Shown here: positions 18,004 to 28,608 of the stretch, piece after piece | Numbering within the stretch: position 1 is the first letter of the stretch | Layout of the letters: each line of letters begins with the position of its first letter | Assembly: GCA_016712175.1 (NCBI GenBank) | Contig: JADJRQ010000001.1 | Span: 1,302,001-1,366,000, forward strand | DNA: 64,000 nucleotides | Direction: 5' to 3' | Source of the DNA: Solirubrobacterales bacterium | GTDB lineage: Bacteria; Actinomycetota; Thermoleophilia; Solirubrobacterales; 70-9 | Notes under the pieces: model-generated | Database searches by the model: none | Seen by the model: only the letters and a program-made list of their open reading frames with translations | Told to the model about the DNA's origin: nothing | Translations under genes and position numbers: made by a program

Positions 18004-19707
18004 ATGGGGAAGTTGTCCACTCGTTTCAGGGGTTCATTGCTCGCTATTGCTGCGGCCGTTGGCCTGACGCTGTTCGTCGGATCTCCGGCTTCCGCTACTG
18101 AACCCGTGTCGCAAAAGGCGGAGATCGTCTTCAGCAATGGTGGCCGGATCGTCTCGATGAAGGCTGATGGCTCCGACCGTCATGTCCTGGTCTCCCGTTT
18201 CAAGCGCATCAAGAACACTGACCTCGGTTACCAGGACCCGGTCGTTTCGCCCGACGGGGGACGAATCGCCTTCGTGAACCGCCTTTCCGGCGATCGTTAC
18301 TCCGGTTATGTGATTGACGTCATGGTCGCGAACAGCGACGGATCCGGCGCAACCACGGTCTTGAAGGGCACTGGGCGGAAGGTCTACTCGTCTCCGAGCT
18401 GGTCGCCAGACGGTGAGCGTCTGATTGCCGCCCTCTACACGGAGCGCAGGTCCGGGCCCTACGGGAGCGTCGTCTCGGTCCGCCCGGACGGGAGCGACCG
18501 GAAGGTCATCTTCAAGGTCAAGCCCCGAGTGGTCAAGAAACGGTTCCACCTCGCCGGAGCCGTGGCCAGTCCCGAACTGTCGCCCGATGGCAAGAAACTT
18601 CTGTTCGTTCACCTGGACGACTACTGGTTGGGCGGTGACGGTCCGCTCGAAACCGTCGATCTCGCGACCGGCAAGACTCGGGCCGTCGCCCGTCGTGCCC
18701 TCGGCGGGACCTGGTCGCCGGATGGGTCTCGCATCGCCTACAGCCGCCGGAACACCGGCGATGACGAAGTCTGTGGTTTCGAGGACTGCGAGAACGTCGG
18801 CGAACTCATGATCGTGAACTCCGACGGCACCGGCCAGCGGAATCTCATTCCGGGTCAGGGCCACGAGATTGATCCGGACTGGTCGGATGACGGATCCCGG
18901 ATCGTCTTTGCCGGCAACCGGAACATGCCCGACTCGGCTGATGCCTACGAGGTCTATTCGGTCGAACCGGACGGAGGTTGCCTGAGCTGGCTGACCAACG
19001 GAACCCCTTCCAGCAACGCGCCGGCCTGGTCCGGACCGATCGGTTCCGATACCTCTCCCGGCGGATGCGGCGACCGGGGCCTCAAGCCGCTTCAGGAAGT
19101 GACCGCCCCCCGGAACGCCGGTCAGCGCCGGGCCAGATTCTGGATGGGTGACGAATTCAAAGGCCTCCTGTTCGGCGGGTCAGTGGGGCCGCGCCACGGA
19201 GAAGGTTTCTCGACCCTCAGCTATCGGGACTGTCGTTACTTCAAACCGCGCCGCTGCGGTGACGGATTCGTGACCCTTGAGTTTTCCATCTGCCTCGCCC
19301 GGAATTCGCTTTCAGCACTCGTCGGCGAGCCGTGGAGGAAGGCCCGTGGGGTTCCGGCTTACTACGGCGAAGGGGATGGAACCTCCGAAGTGGGAGTCGT
19401 GTCGGGCGACAGCTTTTTTCTAGTCATGCGCGAGACCAACAACTCGCACTTCTCGAGAAAGGGACTAATCAGCGGCATCCGGCCATTCACTTCCCCGGAC
19501 AACCCGGCAAAGCTCCCCCCACCGGTGTGGCCGGCCAAGGCCATCCGGCTGATGAAGAAGGTGAAGCGGATCCAGATGCGGACGAAATCAGTGAAACGCA
19601 CGGCCAGGATTCTCGGCATCAATAAGACGAAGGTACGAAAGAACCTGAAACTCCGGCGAGTGCTGCGCCGGTTCGGTCCGATCAAGACGACCAACTGCTC
19701 ACGGTGA
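18004..19707 (+). CDS. Secreted TolB/WD40-type beta-propeller protein
   Basis: After a signal peptide (to about SPASA) come TolB-type repeats: VVSPDGGRIAFVNR, SWSPDGERLIAAL, ELSPDGKKLLFVH, TWSPDGSRIAYSR and DWSDDGSRIVFAG. They form an extracytoplasmic propeller. The last third (from about residue 350) has no match I recognise; it holds several cysteines (RDCRYFKPRRCGDGF, FSICLARN) and ends in a Lys/Arg-rich tail. I prefer the ATG at 18004, with AAAGGGA about ten bases upstream. The role is unknown; such propellers usually bind proteins or wall components. Confidence 0.7.
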   Translation: MGKLSTRFRGSLLAIAAAVGLTLFVGSPASATEPVSQKAEIVFSNGGRIVSMKADGSDRHVLVSRFKRIKNTDLGYQDPVVSPDGGRIAFVNRLSGDRYSGYVIDVMVANSDGSGATTVLKGTGRKVYSSPSWSPDGERLIAALYTERRSGPYGSVVSVRPDGSDRKVIFKVKPRVVKKRFHLAGAVASPELSPDGKKLLFVHLDDYWLGGDGPLETVDLATGKTRAVARRALGGTWSPDGSRIAYSRRNTGDDEVCGFEDCENVGELMIVNSDGTGQRNLIPGQGHEIDPDWSDDGSRIVFAGNRNMPDSADAYEVYSVEPDGGCLSWLTNGTPSSNAPAWSGPIGSDTSPGGCGDRGLKPLQEVTAPRNAGQRRARFWMGDEFKGLLFGGSVGPRHGEGFSTLSYRDCRYFKPRRCGDGFVTLEFSICLARNSLSALVGEPWRKARGVPAYYGEGDGTSEVGVVSGDSFFLVMRETNNSHFSRKGLISGIRPFTSPDNPAKLPPPVWPAKAIRLMKKVKRIQMRTKSVKRTARILGINKTKVRKNLKLRRVLRRFGPIKTTNCSR

Positions 19708-19786
19708 GGTTCAAGCGTCGTTCTGCGGTACCTGGTTCAGCCAAAATCCGCTGATCAGCCGGCGGCACGCTGAACGTGCTCCAGGC

Positions 19787-22700
19787 TCAGCGCACCCGGT
19801 ACCAGGGAGACTGGTTGCCGATCTCGTCGCTGACCCGTACCCAGCGGATCTTCTTCTTGCCCTTGATCACAATCTTCGGTTTCCAGCCCCGGACCTTGAC
19901 CTTCTTCGGCACGGCCGACGCGCTCGGCTTGCGTGCGGAAACGGAGAACTCGAGGCTCTTCGGTTGACCCTTCGAGGCGTCGAACTTTGAACGGAGATTC
20001 GTCTTTCGCTTCTTCTTCTTCCCGTTCACTTTGGTCAGGGCCGGAGCAAGGGTGTCAACGGCCCAAGTGACGCTGCCGATGGGACTGACGTTTCCGGCGG
20101 CGTCGGTCTGACGGGCTTCGGCCTGTTGTGAACCCTGCCCGAGGCCGGTCAGTTCCCAGGGCGAGAGACACGGCGACCAGCTGCCACCGTTCAGGCGGCA
20201 CTGGACCGTTGTCGGGGCCGCTTCCCCTTGCACCGAAAGCGTCGCCGAGTTCGACCGGACCGTGCCGACCGGGGCCCCGGAAAGAGAAGGTGCGGCCGGA
20301 GCCACTGTGTCGATCCGCCAGGTGGCTGTTCCGGGTGGTCCGACGTTGCCAGCGGCATCGGTCTGGCGGACATCGAGTGTGTGGGTGCCGTCGGAGGTGA
20401 AGTTCGCGGCGGCCGGTGAGACACAGGCGCCCCAGGCTCCGCCGTCCTTGCGGCATTCGAATGATCCACCGGCTTCACCCGTGAAGATGAGGGAGTGGTT
20501 GCGGACGGGGTGGACGATGTTCTTCGGCGCGGTGACCGTAGGTGCAGCCGGAGCAGTTGAATCCCTGGTCCAGGCCACGGTTGACGGTGAGCTGGTGTTG
20601 CCGGCCAGGTCTGTCTGGCGCACCTTGACCTTGTGCTCGCCGTCGGCGAGGCCAGTCAGCTCAAGCGGGCTCGAGCAGGGTGCGAAGGCGCCGTCATCCA
20701 GTGAGCAGCTGAAGCTGGCCCCCGGCTTTCCGGTGAAGCTGATCGAAGCCGATCCTGACTGGGTGAGAGCGGGCGGAACGTTGGTAAGTGCCGGCGGCGC
20801 TGCGTCGGAGTCAACTTCCCACGAAGCCGTCGAAGCAGGGCCGACGTTGTCGACCTGGTCCCGCTGACGAACCGAGAAGTGGTGAGGACCATCGCTGAGC
20901 GCGGTCAGGCTCTTCGGGCTCGTGCAATCGGCCCAGGCGCCCGAATCGAGCCGGCATTCGAAGGTGCCACCCGCTTCACCCGTGAAAGCGATCGATTCGG
21001 CAGTTGAAGAAGTCAGGCCGGAAGGGGCCCCCGAAATCTGCGGGGCGCCAGGGGCGGTCGTGTCAACGGTCCAGACCGGGCTGGATCTCACGGTACTCAC
21101 GTTCCCGGCACGGTCGGACTGCTTGACCTTCAGATTGTGAGTTCCGTCGGCCAGGCCGGTGCGTGTATACGGCGACGAGCAGTCCTCGTAAGCAGCATTG
21201 TCGAAACGAACACTTGAGTTGTGCGAAGGCGTCTTCCGGCGTGAGTGTGAATGTTGCTTCAGTGGAACTGGTTCGCTCGGGCGGCGTTCCGCTGAGCCCG
21301 GCTGCGCCGGCGCGCTCGTGTCCACGTTCCAGATAACCGTCCGTGCGGGACTCACGTTGGTTGCCGCATCCACCTGCTTGACCGCGAAAGAATGCAGACC
21401 GTCGCCCGTCACGGTGAACGACTTCGGACTGGTGCAGGAAGTGAATGCCGCTCCGTCGACCGAACACAGGAACGCCCCGCCGCTCTCCCCGGCGAAAGCG
21501 ATCGACGTCGATTTCGAATTGAGCCATTCAACGGGTGGGGAGGGGACGGTCGGGGTTGCCGGAGCGAGCGAGTCGATCTGCCAGGTTGCGCTCACTGCGC
21601 CTCCATGGACCGTGCCACTGGTCAGGCGGACCGACCAGGTGTGAGCGCCCTGCCCGAGGCCCGTCAGCGATACCGGACTCGTGCAGGCCGCAAACGAGCC
21701 GTTGTCGAGGCTGCATTCGAAGGTCAGCCCGGCGACTCCGCCGTCGAACGTGATGTTCGCCGAAGTTACATTCTTCAGCCCCGAAGGGGCCCGGTGATCT
21801 CCGGTGCCGGGATCGCATTCGGGTCGTAGTTCACTTCGGTCATCGAGGACGCGGTCAGGTTGCCGTTCCTGTCCTGAGCGCGGGTTTCGACCCAGGAGAC
21901 ACCGAGGGAATTGACCGGGACCGACACCGAATTCGACATCAATGTTTGCCACGAACCGGCAGCGGCACCGGTGCGCAGCCGGTACTCGATGCCTTTGATC
22001 CCCGCCGCATCCGAATAGCCGACTGTGACCGTCGGGGCCGTGAGGCTGGCTCCGTTTGCCAACTGGGGGACCACCGTCTGCGTGCTGACCGTCGGTGCGG
22101 TCGAGTCGGAGTACTGGAACCCGGACTCCCAGGCCTTTTGTGCGACCTTCGTCTGGCCGCTCAGTGAGGGGTGGAAGTGATCGATGGTGCTGATGTCGTC
22201 GTCCACGAACTGCCACTGTTCGCGCGGCAGGTACGGACCATTCGAGAGCGGGTCGACCCGGTTCGAGCTGAAGTTGAAGAGGGCGTTGTCGTCGAAGCGG
22301 CAGCGCAGCCGAAGCGCACACTCCTCAGCGAGGATCTGGTTGAAGGCGATGTCGCGTTCCCTGACGGCCTCGCGCCGGGCGACGGCGGCGGCCGACATGT
22401 CGGTCGGGTCGGCGACGAGAGACTGGCAGGGAATCACCGACAGCGTGTCCCAGAAGAAACGGGCTGTGCCGGCCCTGCTGCTCGGTTGCGAGTTCGGGGG
22501 GTTGGGCGCACCACGAAGGAACCAGAGGTTGAAGATGTCGGGAATGCTCGATACCGAGATCAGCGCGTTCGGCGACCTCGCCGCGATCGCGTTCAGACCG
22601 GCGACGAACTGGCTGCGGTAGTCGGTCAGCGAGGTCATGGCGGCGACTGAGTCCTTGCAGAGGTCGTTGCCACCCATCTCGACCAGCACCAGTTCGGTGG

Positions 22701-23065
22701 TGGCCGGCATCGAAGTTGCCTGTCCGGCCATGTCGGTCATCTTCTTGCCGTTCGCGGCCATTGGATACCGGTTGCCACTGATCGCGGGGTTGATCGCCAG
22801 CAGTCGGGTGTAGACGCTCTGGACGGCTCCGTTGGTGCCGGTGCCCCAGGAGTTCGCGGGCTGCTCCGCGCTCGGCAGGCCTGAGGTACCGGTTCCGGCG
22901 GAGATCGAATCACCCGAGCAGGGCAACCGAGTTCGGCGGTCCGGTATCGGCCGCGGTGGTGGCCGGTGGAGCAGCTGAGGCTGTCTCGATATTTGCTGAA
23001 AAGGCCACGAACCCAGCCAGCGCCAGAACAAGCGCTGCGCAGCGAGCTCCGATTCCCGAGCGCAT
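19787..23065 (-). CDS. Secreted SGNH hydrolase with Ig-like repeat array, frameshifted
   Basis: Four indels must be allowed (near 22917, 21787, 21287 and 21207), three of them in G or C runs. The product is then about 1090 residues. A signal peptide starts at ATG 23065, behind GGGAGG. The SGNH/GDSL esterase domain shows GDSISAG, VEMGGNDLC and DHFHPSL, which hold the catalytic Ser, oxyanion Gly/Asn and Asp-His. About seven Ig-like repeats follow, each with a pattern such as FECRLDSGAWADCTSP and VRQTDAAGNV and two cysteines. A Lys-rich, WVRVSDEIGNQSPW-type end closes the protein. It is probably a surface esterase on a long stalk; the substrate is unknown. Confidence 0.72.
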
Positions 23066-23224
23066 CAGTTTTCCTCCCTCAGACTCGATTGCTCCCCCCG
23101 GCAATTGACTGTCTCCACCATATCTGCTTGCGGCGGCCGAATCCAGTGGTTCCGGCGTATTGCCCGGTTCACCCGGACCGTTAGGCTAGGTACAGAGAAC
23201 CAGTCAATAAACAAGGAGTGCCAA

Positions 23225-23824
23225 ATGGCTTACGCAGTACCTGATCTTCCTTACGCTTACGACGCCCTCGAGCCCCACATCGACGAAGCGACGATGAAGA
23301 TTCATCACGACAAACACCACCAGGCTTACGTCGACAAGACCAACGCTGCCCTAGAAGGAACCGAGTGGGCCGACAAGGACATTGCCGATGTCGTTGCCAA
23401 CCTCGATTCCCTGCCGGCTGACAAGCAGGGTCCCGTCCGCAACAACGGTGGCGGTCACCTGAACCACTCGCTCTTCTGGGAGATGCTCAGCCCTGACGGC
23501 GGCGGTGCCCCCAGCGGTGATCTCGCTGCGGCGATTGACTCGGCCTTCGGTTCCTTCGACGAGTTCAAGGAGAAGTTCAAGGCCGGCGGTATCGGCCAGT
23601 TCGGCTCCGGCTGGGTCTGGCTGGTCAAGGACGGCGACGGCGTCGCGATCGTCTCGACCCCGAACCAGGACTCCCCCCTGACCGACGGCAAGACCCCTCT
23701 GCTGGGCGCCGACGTCTGGGAGCACGCTTATTACCTCAAGTACCAGAACAAGCGTCCGGACTACCTTGACGCTTTCTGGAACGTCGTCAACTGGAATTAC
23801 GTGGCGGAGCGTTACGCCGCCTAG
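23225..23824 (+). CDS. sodA: Superoxide dismutase, Fe/Mn family
   Basis: Dismutates superoxide to oxygen and hydrogen peroxide in the cytoplasm. The metal ligands are in place: His27 in MKIHHDKHH, His81 in GGHLNHSLFW, and the Asp and His of DVWEHAYYLKYQNKRPDYL. The 199 residues are the usual size. ATG 23225 follows AAGGAG. Whether Mn or Fe is used cannot be read with certainty. A terminator follows at 23857. The next gene encodes a thioredoxin-like lipoprotein. Confidence 0.96.
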   Translation: MAYAVPDLPYAYDALEPHIDEATMKIHHDKHHQAYVDKTNAALEGTEWADKDIADVVANLDSLPADKQGPVRNNGGGHLNHSLFWEMLSPDGGGAPSGDLAAAIDSAFGSFDEFKEKFKAGGIGQFGSGWVWLVKDGDGVAIVSTPNQDSPLTDGKTPLLGADVWEHAYYLKYQNKRPDYLDAFWNVVNWNYVAERYAA

Positions 23825-23856
23825 GGTCAGTCAACGCATTCAGCAGTTCTGTCAAG

Positions 23857-23888
23857 CGGGGCGGCCTTCGGGCCGTCCCGTTGCTTTT
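23857..23888 (+). terminator. Rho-independent terminator after sodA
   Basis: CGGGGCGGCC and GGCCGTCCCG form a ten-pair stem (one G-T pair) around TTCG, followed by TTGCTTTT. Confidence 0.8.
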
Positions 23889-23938
23889 CGCCGGCCGTTG
23901 AGGTTTTGTGAATCCTGCTCCGGTAGCCTGACCGTTTC

Positions 23939-24925
23939 ATGAATACCTTCCGCAGGATGCCCTTGCTCGCACTCGCCGTTGCCGGCCTTCTGGCGCTGGG
24001 CCTCTCGGCCTGCGGTGGTGGAAACAATGGCGACGAGACTGCCCGTTCGGCTCCTTCCGCCGCGGACTTCCCGTCGGCCGAAGGGAAGACGATCGAAGAG
24101 GTGCTGAATTCCGTCGCCCCCTCCGAGCTGGTCGCGGCACCCGCAGCTTCGGTCTTCGAAGTCGGCAACAACCGTTTTCCCTTCGGTGTCTTTGACGTCG
24201 GTGGGAAGCAGATCGACGACGCCAAAGCCGCCCTCTACTTCGCCAAGAGTCCGCAGTCAGAGGTTGAAGGACCGCTGCCGGCAAAGGTCGAGTCGCTGGA
24301 GACGAAGCCCGCCTTCCGGGCAAAGGGCAGCGTCGGTGCCGGTGAAGCCACGAATTTCTATCTGGTCGATGACGTGAAGTTTGACCGCAGCGGCCCCTGG
24401 CTGGCGATGGCGATGATCGACGGTGACAACGGGATGGAGGCAACGCGGCTGACCAGCAGCCCGGCCGTCGGCCAGTTCCCCGACATCGCGAATGTCGGCG
24501 ACAAGGCGCCTGTCGTCAGCACTCCCACCGCGGAGAGCGTCGGTGGCGACCTCTCGAAGATCGATACCCGCCAGCCGCCGGACGACATGCATGAAGTTGA
24601 CTTCAAGGATGTCGTCGGCAAAAAGCCGGTGGCGCTCCAGTTTGCCACGCCGGCGCTTTGCCAGACCCGGATCTGCGGACCGGTTGTCGACATCGCCGAA
24701 CAGGTCAAGACCGAATCCGGCGAAGGCGTCGAGTTCATCCACCAGGAGATCTACAAAGACAACGATCCGAACAAGGGCCTCAGGCCTCAGCTCGGTCCTT
24801 ACGGGCTCGAGACCGAGCCGTGGATGTTCCTGATCGGCTCCGACGGGAAGATCAAGAAGCGGATCGAAGGACCGTTCAGCGTTGAAGAGCTGACGGCCGA
24901 CATCGAAAAGCTCAAGTCGGAGTAG
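23939..24925 (+). CDS. Lipoprotein with thioredoxin-like C-terminal domain
   Basis: The 328-residue protein has a lipoprotein signal, MNTFRRMPLLALAVAGLLALGLSAC, with lipobox LSAC at residues 22-25. The first half is a poorly defined domain. From about residue 215 the sequence resembles a thioredoxin/SCO-like fold: KKPVALQFATPALCQTRICGPVVD, then TEPWMFLIGSDGKIKKRIEGPF. The cysteines are spaced C-x4-C rather than C-x2-C, so classical thiol-disulfide exchange is uncertain. It overlaps the convergent GMC gene by 14 bases. Confidence 0.7.
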   Translation: MNTFRRMPLLALAVAGLLALGLSACGGGNNGDETARSAPSAADFPSAEGKTIEEVLNSVAPSELVAAPAASVFEVGNNRFPFGVFDVGGKQIDDAKAALYFAKSPQSEVEGPLPAKVESLETKPAFRAKGSVGAGEATNFYLVDDVKFDRSGPWLAMAMIDGDNGMEATRLTSSPAVGQFPDIANVGDKAPVVSTPTAESVGGDLSKIDTRQPPDDMHEVDFKDVVGKKPVALQFATPALCQTRICGPVVDIAEQVKTESGEGVEFIHQEIYKDNDPNKGLRPQLGPYGLETEPWMFLIGSDGKIKKRIEGPFSVEELTADIEKLKSE

Positions 24926-26624
24926 TCCAGGTCTCGGCCGGCTCCGAGGCGGCCGGTGGACCGGCCGCTGAGGTGTTCGCCGCGACCCGGGCCGCACGGG
25001 CTTCGTCGGGCAGGTGCTTTTGTTCCGCCCCAGGAGCCAGTGGAATCTTGCTCATCGCCCGCTCGGTCATGGCGGTGATCGAGAGGCTCGGGTTGACCCC
25101 GGGGTTGGCGGGAACCGCCGAGCCGTCGCAGACCATGAGGTTCTCGTAGCCGAAGACGTGGTTGTCGGCGTCAATCACCCCGGATTCCGGATCCGCGCCG
25201 ACCACCGCGCCGCCGAGGATGTGGGCGGTCGTCGGGATGTTCAGCGTGGACTCGGCGATCGAGCTCTGCGGGATGCCGCCCGTCTTCTTCGCAAACCACT
25301 TGGCGACGTCTTCGGCGGCCTGGATGAAGGTCGGGTTGGGGCGATCCGGATCCTGTTCGGTCTGGAGGCGGACACCCTTGCCGAAGCGTTTCTTGATCGG
25401 CTTGAGCGGCATCGCCGAATCGACCGACTGCATCACCAGGAGGATCACCGTGCGCTGCGACCAGTACTTCGGATTGAGCAGCGACAGGGTCTGTAGGGGG
25501 TGTCTGGCCATCGCTGCGATCCACTTGAAGGGCCGGGTGCGACGGGTTCCGTTCGCGGTCATGATCGTGTAGAGGCGGCTCATCGAATCACCGGCCTTGC
25601 CGTAGGTCACGACTTCGATGTGGGTGTCGGGGTCGGGATAGATGCTCGAGGTGATCGCGACCGAGTGGCTGAAATCGCGGGTGTCGTCCGGCGCGGTGAC
25701 CGCCTGGATCGATTCCGAGTTGGTCCGGACCACGTGCCCGAGGCGGTCGGACAGACGGGGAAGTGAACCGGATGCCTTGCAGTTCGCAAGCAGGTTGTTC
25801 GTTCCGAGCGCCCCGGCCGACACGATCACGCCTCGCGCCGTGAGTTCCTTCCGGGAATGCCTGAAGACGGCCCCCGAGCGGTCGGTCATCAGCCTGTAGC
25901 CCTCGCTGCCATCACCTTCGGGGCCGATCGGCTGAATGTCGGTCACTTGGCGGCCGGGCATGACTTCCACCCCGAGCTTCTCGGCGAAGTAGAGGTAATT
26001 CTTGACCAGGGTGTTCTTGGCGCCGTAGCGGCAGCCGACCATGCAGGCGCCACACTTGATGCAGCCGGTCCGGTCCGGCCCCTCGCCGCCGAAGTAAGGG
26101 TCGGAGACGGTCTTGCCGGACTCGCCGAAATGGACTCCCACCTGGGTGTTGGCGTAGGTGTTGTCGGCTCCCGTCTCTTCGGCGTACTCGCGCAGCAGCT
26201 CGTCCGCAGGTCCGGTGTCGCGGTAGTGGGTGACTCCGAGGATGCGCTCGGCGGTGACGTAGTGGGGGCCGAGCTCGACCTCCCAGTCGGCCAGGCCGTC
26301 CCACTGCTTGTCCTTGTAGAAGGCGGGGCGGGGCCGGTAGAGGGTGTTCGCGTAACCGAGGCTGCCACCGCCGACGCCGCTGCCCGAGACGATGAAGATG
26401 TCCTTGAAGGCGGTCATCCGCATGATGCCGCGCAGGCCGAGCTTCGGCATCCAGAAATACCGGCGCAGGTTCCAGGTGGTCTCGGCGAAGTCCTTGTCCT
26501 CGAAGCGTCGGCCGACCTCGACCACCGCGACGCTGTAGCCCTTTTCGGCGAGCCTCAGCGCTGAAACACTGCCGCCGAAACCGGACCCGATGATGATCCA
26601 GTCGTAGTCGTAATCCCTGACCAT
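24912..26624 (-). CDS. GMC family FAD-dependent oxidoreductase (cholesterol-oxidase-like)
   Basis: The N-terminal Rossmann motif IIGSGFGGSVSALRLAEKG binds FAD. SGSGVGGGSLGYANTLYRP is the second GMC signature, and NPSLSITAMTERAMSKI matches the conserved C-terminal region. A four-cysteine segment, CIKCGACMVGCRYGAKNT at about residues 188-205, is typical of the branch annotated as cholesterol-oxidase-like or GMC oxidoreductase. The 570 residues are normal. No signal peptide is seen. The substrate is probably a sterol or long-chain alcohol, which I infer only from the family. Confidence 0.85.
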   Translation of the reverse strand: MVRDYDYDWIIIGSGFGGSVSALRLAEKGYSVAVVEVGRRFEDKDFAETTWNLRRYFWMPKLGLRGIMRMTAFKDIFIVSGSGVGGGSLGYANTLYRPRPAFYKDKQWDGLADWEVELGPHYVTAERILGVTHYRDTGPADELLREYAEETGADNTYANTQVGVHFGESGKTVSDPYFGGEGPDRTGCIKCGACMVGCRYGAKNTLVKNYLYFAEKLGVEVMPGRQVTDIQPIGPEGDGSEGYRLMTDRSGAVFRHSRKELTARGVIVSAGALGTNNLLANCKASGSLPRLSDRLGHVVRTNSESIQAVTAPDDTRDFSHSVAITSSIYPDPDTHIEVVTYGKAGDSMSRLYTIMTANGTRRTRPFKWIAAMARHPLQTLSLLNPKYWSQRTVILLVMQSVDSAMPLKPIKKRFGKGVRLQTEQDPDRPNPTFIQAAEDVAKWFAKKTGGIPQSSIAESTLNIPTTAHILGGAVVGADPESGVIDADNHVFGYENLMVCDGSAVPANPGVNPSLSITAMTERAMSKIPLAPGAEQKHLPDEARAARVAANTSAAGPPAASEPAETWTTPT

Positions 26625-26796
26625 TCGCTGAAGTCTAGAGAGTTCAATACACGTGACTGGTAACCGTATCCGCGTAAACGATTTACCGGCTTAAAGAGCC
26701 CGACCGCAACCTTTACCTGTTGTTTGGTTTAGAGTCACTGAAGCAGTCTGGCTCACGTAGGCCCGCGTTCGGGCGTATCAAACTTCAAGGAGAGAA

Positions 26797-28581
26797 ATGC
26801 AACGGTTGGGAGTAGTACTGGCGATGGTTGCCGCTTTTGCGGTGGCAGCTATTGGATTTGCAGGTCCGGCATCGGCCGCGCAGACAAGCGCGACGAAGCT
26901 TGAGAAGAGCACCAAGAAGGCCAAGAAGAAGTACAAGAAGACCTGCAAGAAGGCCAAGAAGGTCAACCGTAAGAAGAACGCGAGCAAGAAATCAAAGCGC
27001 AAGGCGAAGAGGGCCTGCAAGAGCAAGAAGAAGAAGTACAAGCGCCTGAAGAAGAAGCTCAAGTACACGAACGCCGCCTACTTCGACGTGTGCAAGCACG
27101 GCTGCAAGTACAAGACGGTCCAGGACGGCGTCAACGCAGCCGGCATCTGGCAGTACAAGAACAAGAAGCGCAAGGCGACGGTTCGCGTCCAGCCCGGTAC
27201 CTACGTCGAAGGCGTTCTGCTGCGCGGCAAGATCGAAAAGCGCAGGTTCGACGACCTGACGATCATGGGTGTCAAGAAGAACAAGGCGCCCGCAGCCACC
27301 CGTTCCGATGCCGAGAAGGTCATCCTCGAAGGCACCAACGCCAAGACGATCCTCAAGGGCAACTCGCCTACATGGCAGCCCGGAGACGCACCGACCCAGC
27401 CCGCCAACAACGCTATTGACTCGGAAGACATCGACGGACTGGTCCTGAAGAACATGTGGGGGCGTCACTACCTCAACAACACATTCTTCATCTGGGCGTC
27501 CAACGTCGCAGAAGACAACTCGCACTGCTCCGATTTCGTCATGGACAACCTGGTTTCGTCAGACACAAGGTCCTACGGCCTGTTCTCGCGTAACTGCTTC
27601 GGTGGCAAGTTCTTGAACTCCGAAGGCTGGAACCACGGCGACTCCGCCCTCTACATCGGCGAGACCCCCTGTGATTCCCCAGAATGGAACAACCGCGGCG
27701 ACGGCACGGTCCCCTGCCAGAAGGATCCTGACTGGACTCTTGTCAAGAACTTCAAGAGCCACCAGAACACCCTCGGCTACTCGGGTACGAACTCCAAGTA
27801 CGTGAAGATCACGGATTCGGCGTTCTACAACAACGGTGCCGGCATCGTTCCGAATACGTTGGACTCGGAGAAGTTCGGCCCCAGCGGCTGGATGATCCTC
27901 GAAAACAACGACATTTTCTGGAACAACTACAACTACTACCAGGGCAAGGAGAACGGATCCGAATTCGAGACCGTCTCCAATGGCCTCGGTGAGATCGTTC
28001 CCGGAGTCAACGTCAACTACCCGATCGGTATCGGCGTGGTGCTCTACGGAACCGACGGCATCATCACCCGGAACAACAACATTTTCGGCAACGAAAAGTG
28101 GGGTGCGATGGCGTTCTCGGGTCCGCTCGGCGCCAATAAGTACGACGATGCCAAGAACCTGAACAACCAGTTCGTCGACAACAACCTCGGCCGCAACGGA
28201 ACCGACCTGAACGCCGTCGATTTCCTCGACGACCAGACCGGCGGCGGCAGCTGCTACCAGAACAACGGTCCTAATCCGACCTACGTCATGGGCGTGTCGG
28301 GCAAGCCCCTGAACGAGCTCTACCCGCAGACCTGCCCCCAGCCGGTGGCATTGAACAAGGACACGTTGAGCCTGAACGTCGCTGATGGCATTCAGGCCGA
28401 TCCCGCCCTCCAGGGTGACGATCCGAACACGGTCCTCGGCTACGCCGCGGCCACCCCGCCGAACACCATGGAGTGCTCATGGTTGAAGACGCCTCACCCG
28501 GCATACACCGACGCCAATGGCTACACCTACACCGAGAAGCGGGCCAACCCGATCAATCCGATGGACTGCCCGGCTCCGTAA
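26797..28581 (+). CDS. Secreted right-handed parallel beta-helix protein with Lys-rich N-terminus
   Basis: A signal peptide (to about GPASA) is followed by a Lys-rich stretch at about residues 33-90, with cysteines 24 residues apart. A beta-helix domain follows: repeated short NN-rich rungs such as NGAGIVPNTLDS, ENNDIFWNNYNYYQG and TRNNNIFGNEKWGAMAFSG, as in pectate-lyase-like folds. FDVCKHGCKYKTVQDGVNAA matches the usual N-terminal cap, where CKYxTVQDAV is common. Eight or so cysteines suggest disulfides. No catalytic residues can be assigned. It heads a same-strand run with two cupredoxins, a multicopper oxidase and a third cupredoxin. Confidence 0.75.
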   Translation: MQRLGVVLAMVAAFAVAAIGFAGPASAAQTSATKLEKSTKKAKKKYKKTCKKAKKVNRKKNASKKSKRKAKRACKSKKKKYKRLKKKLKYTNAAYFDVCKHGCKYKTVQDGVNAAGIWQYKNKKRKATVRVQPGTYVEGVLLRGKIEKRRFDDLTIMGVKKNKAPAATRSDAEKVILEGTNAKTILKGNSPTWQPGDAPTQPANNAIDSEDIDGLVLKNMWGRHYLNNTFFIWASNVAEDNSHCSDFVMDNLVSSDTRSYGLFSRNCFGGKFLNSEGWNHGDSALYIGETPCDSPEWNNRGDGTVPCQKDPDWTLVKNFKSHQNTLGYSGTNSKYVKITDSAFYNNGAGIVPNTLDSEKFGPSGWMILENNDIFWNNYNYYQGKENGSEFETVSNGLGEIVPGVNVNYPIGIGVVLYGTDGIITRNNNIFGNEKWGAMAFSGPLGANKYDDAKNLNNQFVDNNLGRNGTDLNAVDFLDDQTGGGSCYQNNGPNPTYVMGVSGKPLNELYPQTCPQPVALNKDTLSLNVADGIQADPALQGDDPNTVLGYAAATPPNTMECSWLKTPHPAYTDANGYTYTEKRANPINPMDCPAP

Positions 28582-28608
28582 TCAGAAAGAAAGAGAACTA
28601 GGAACCAA

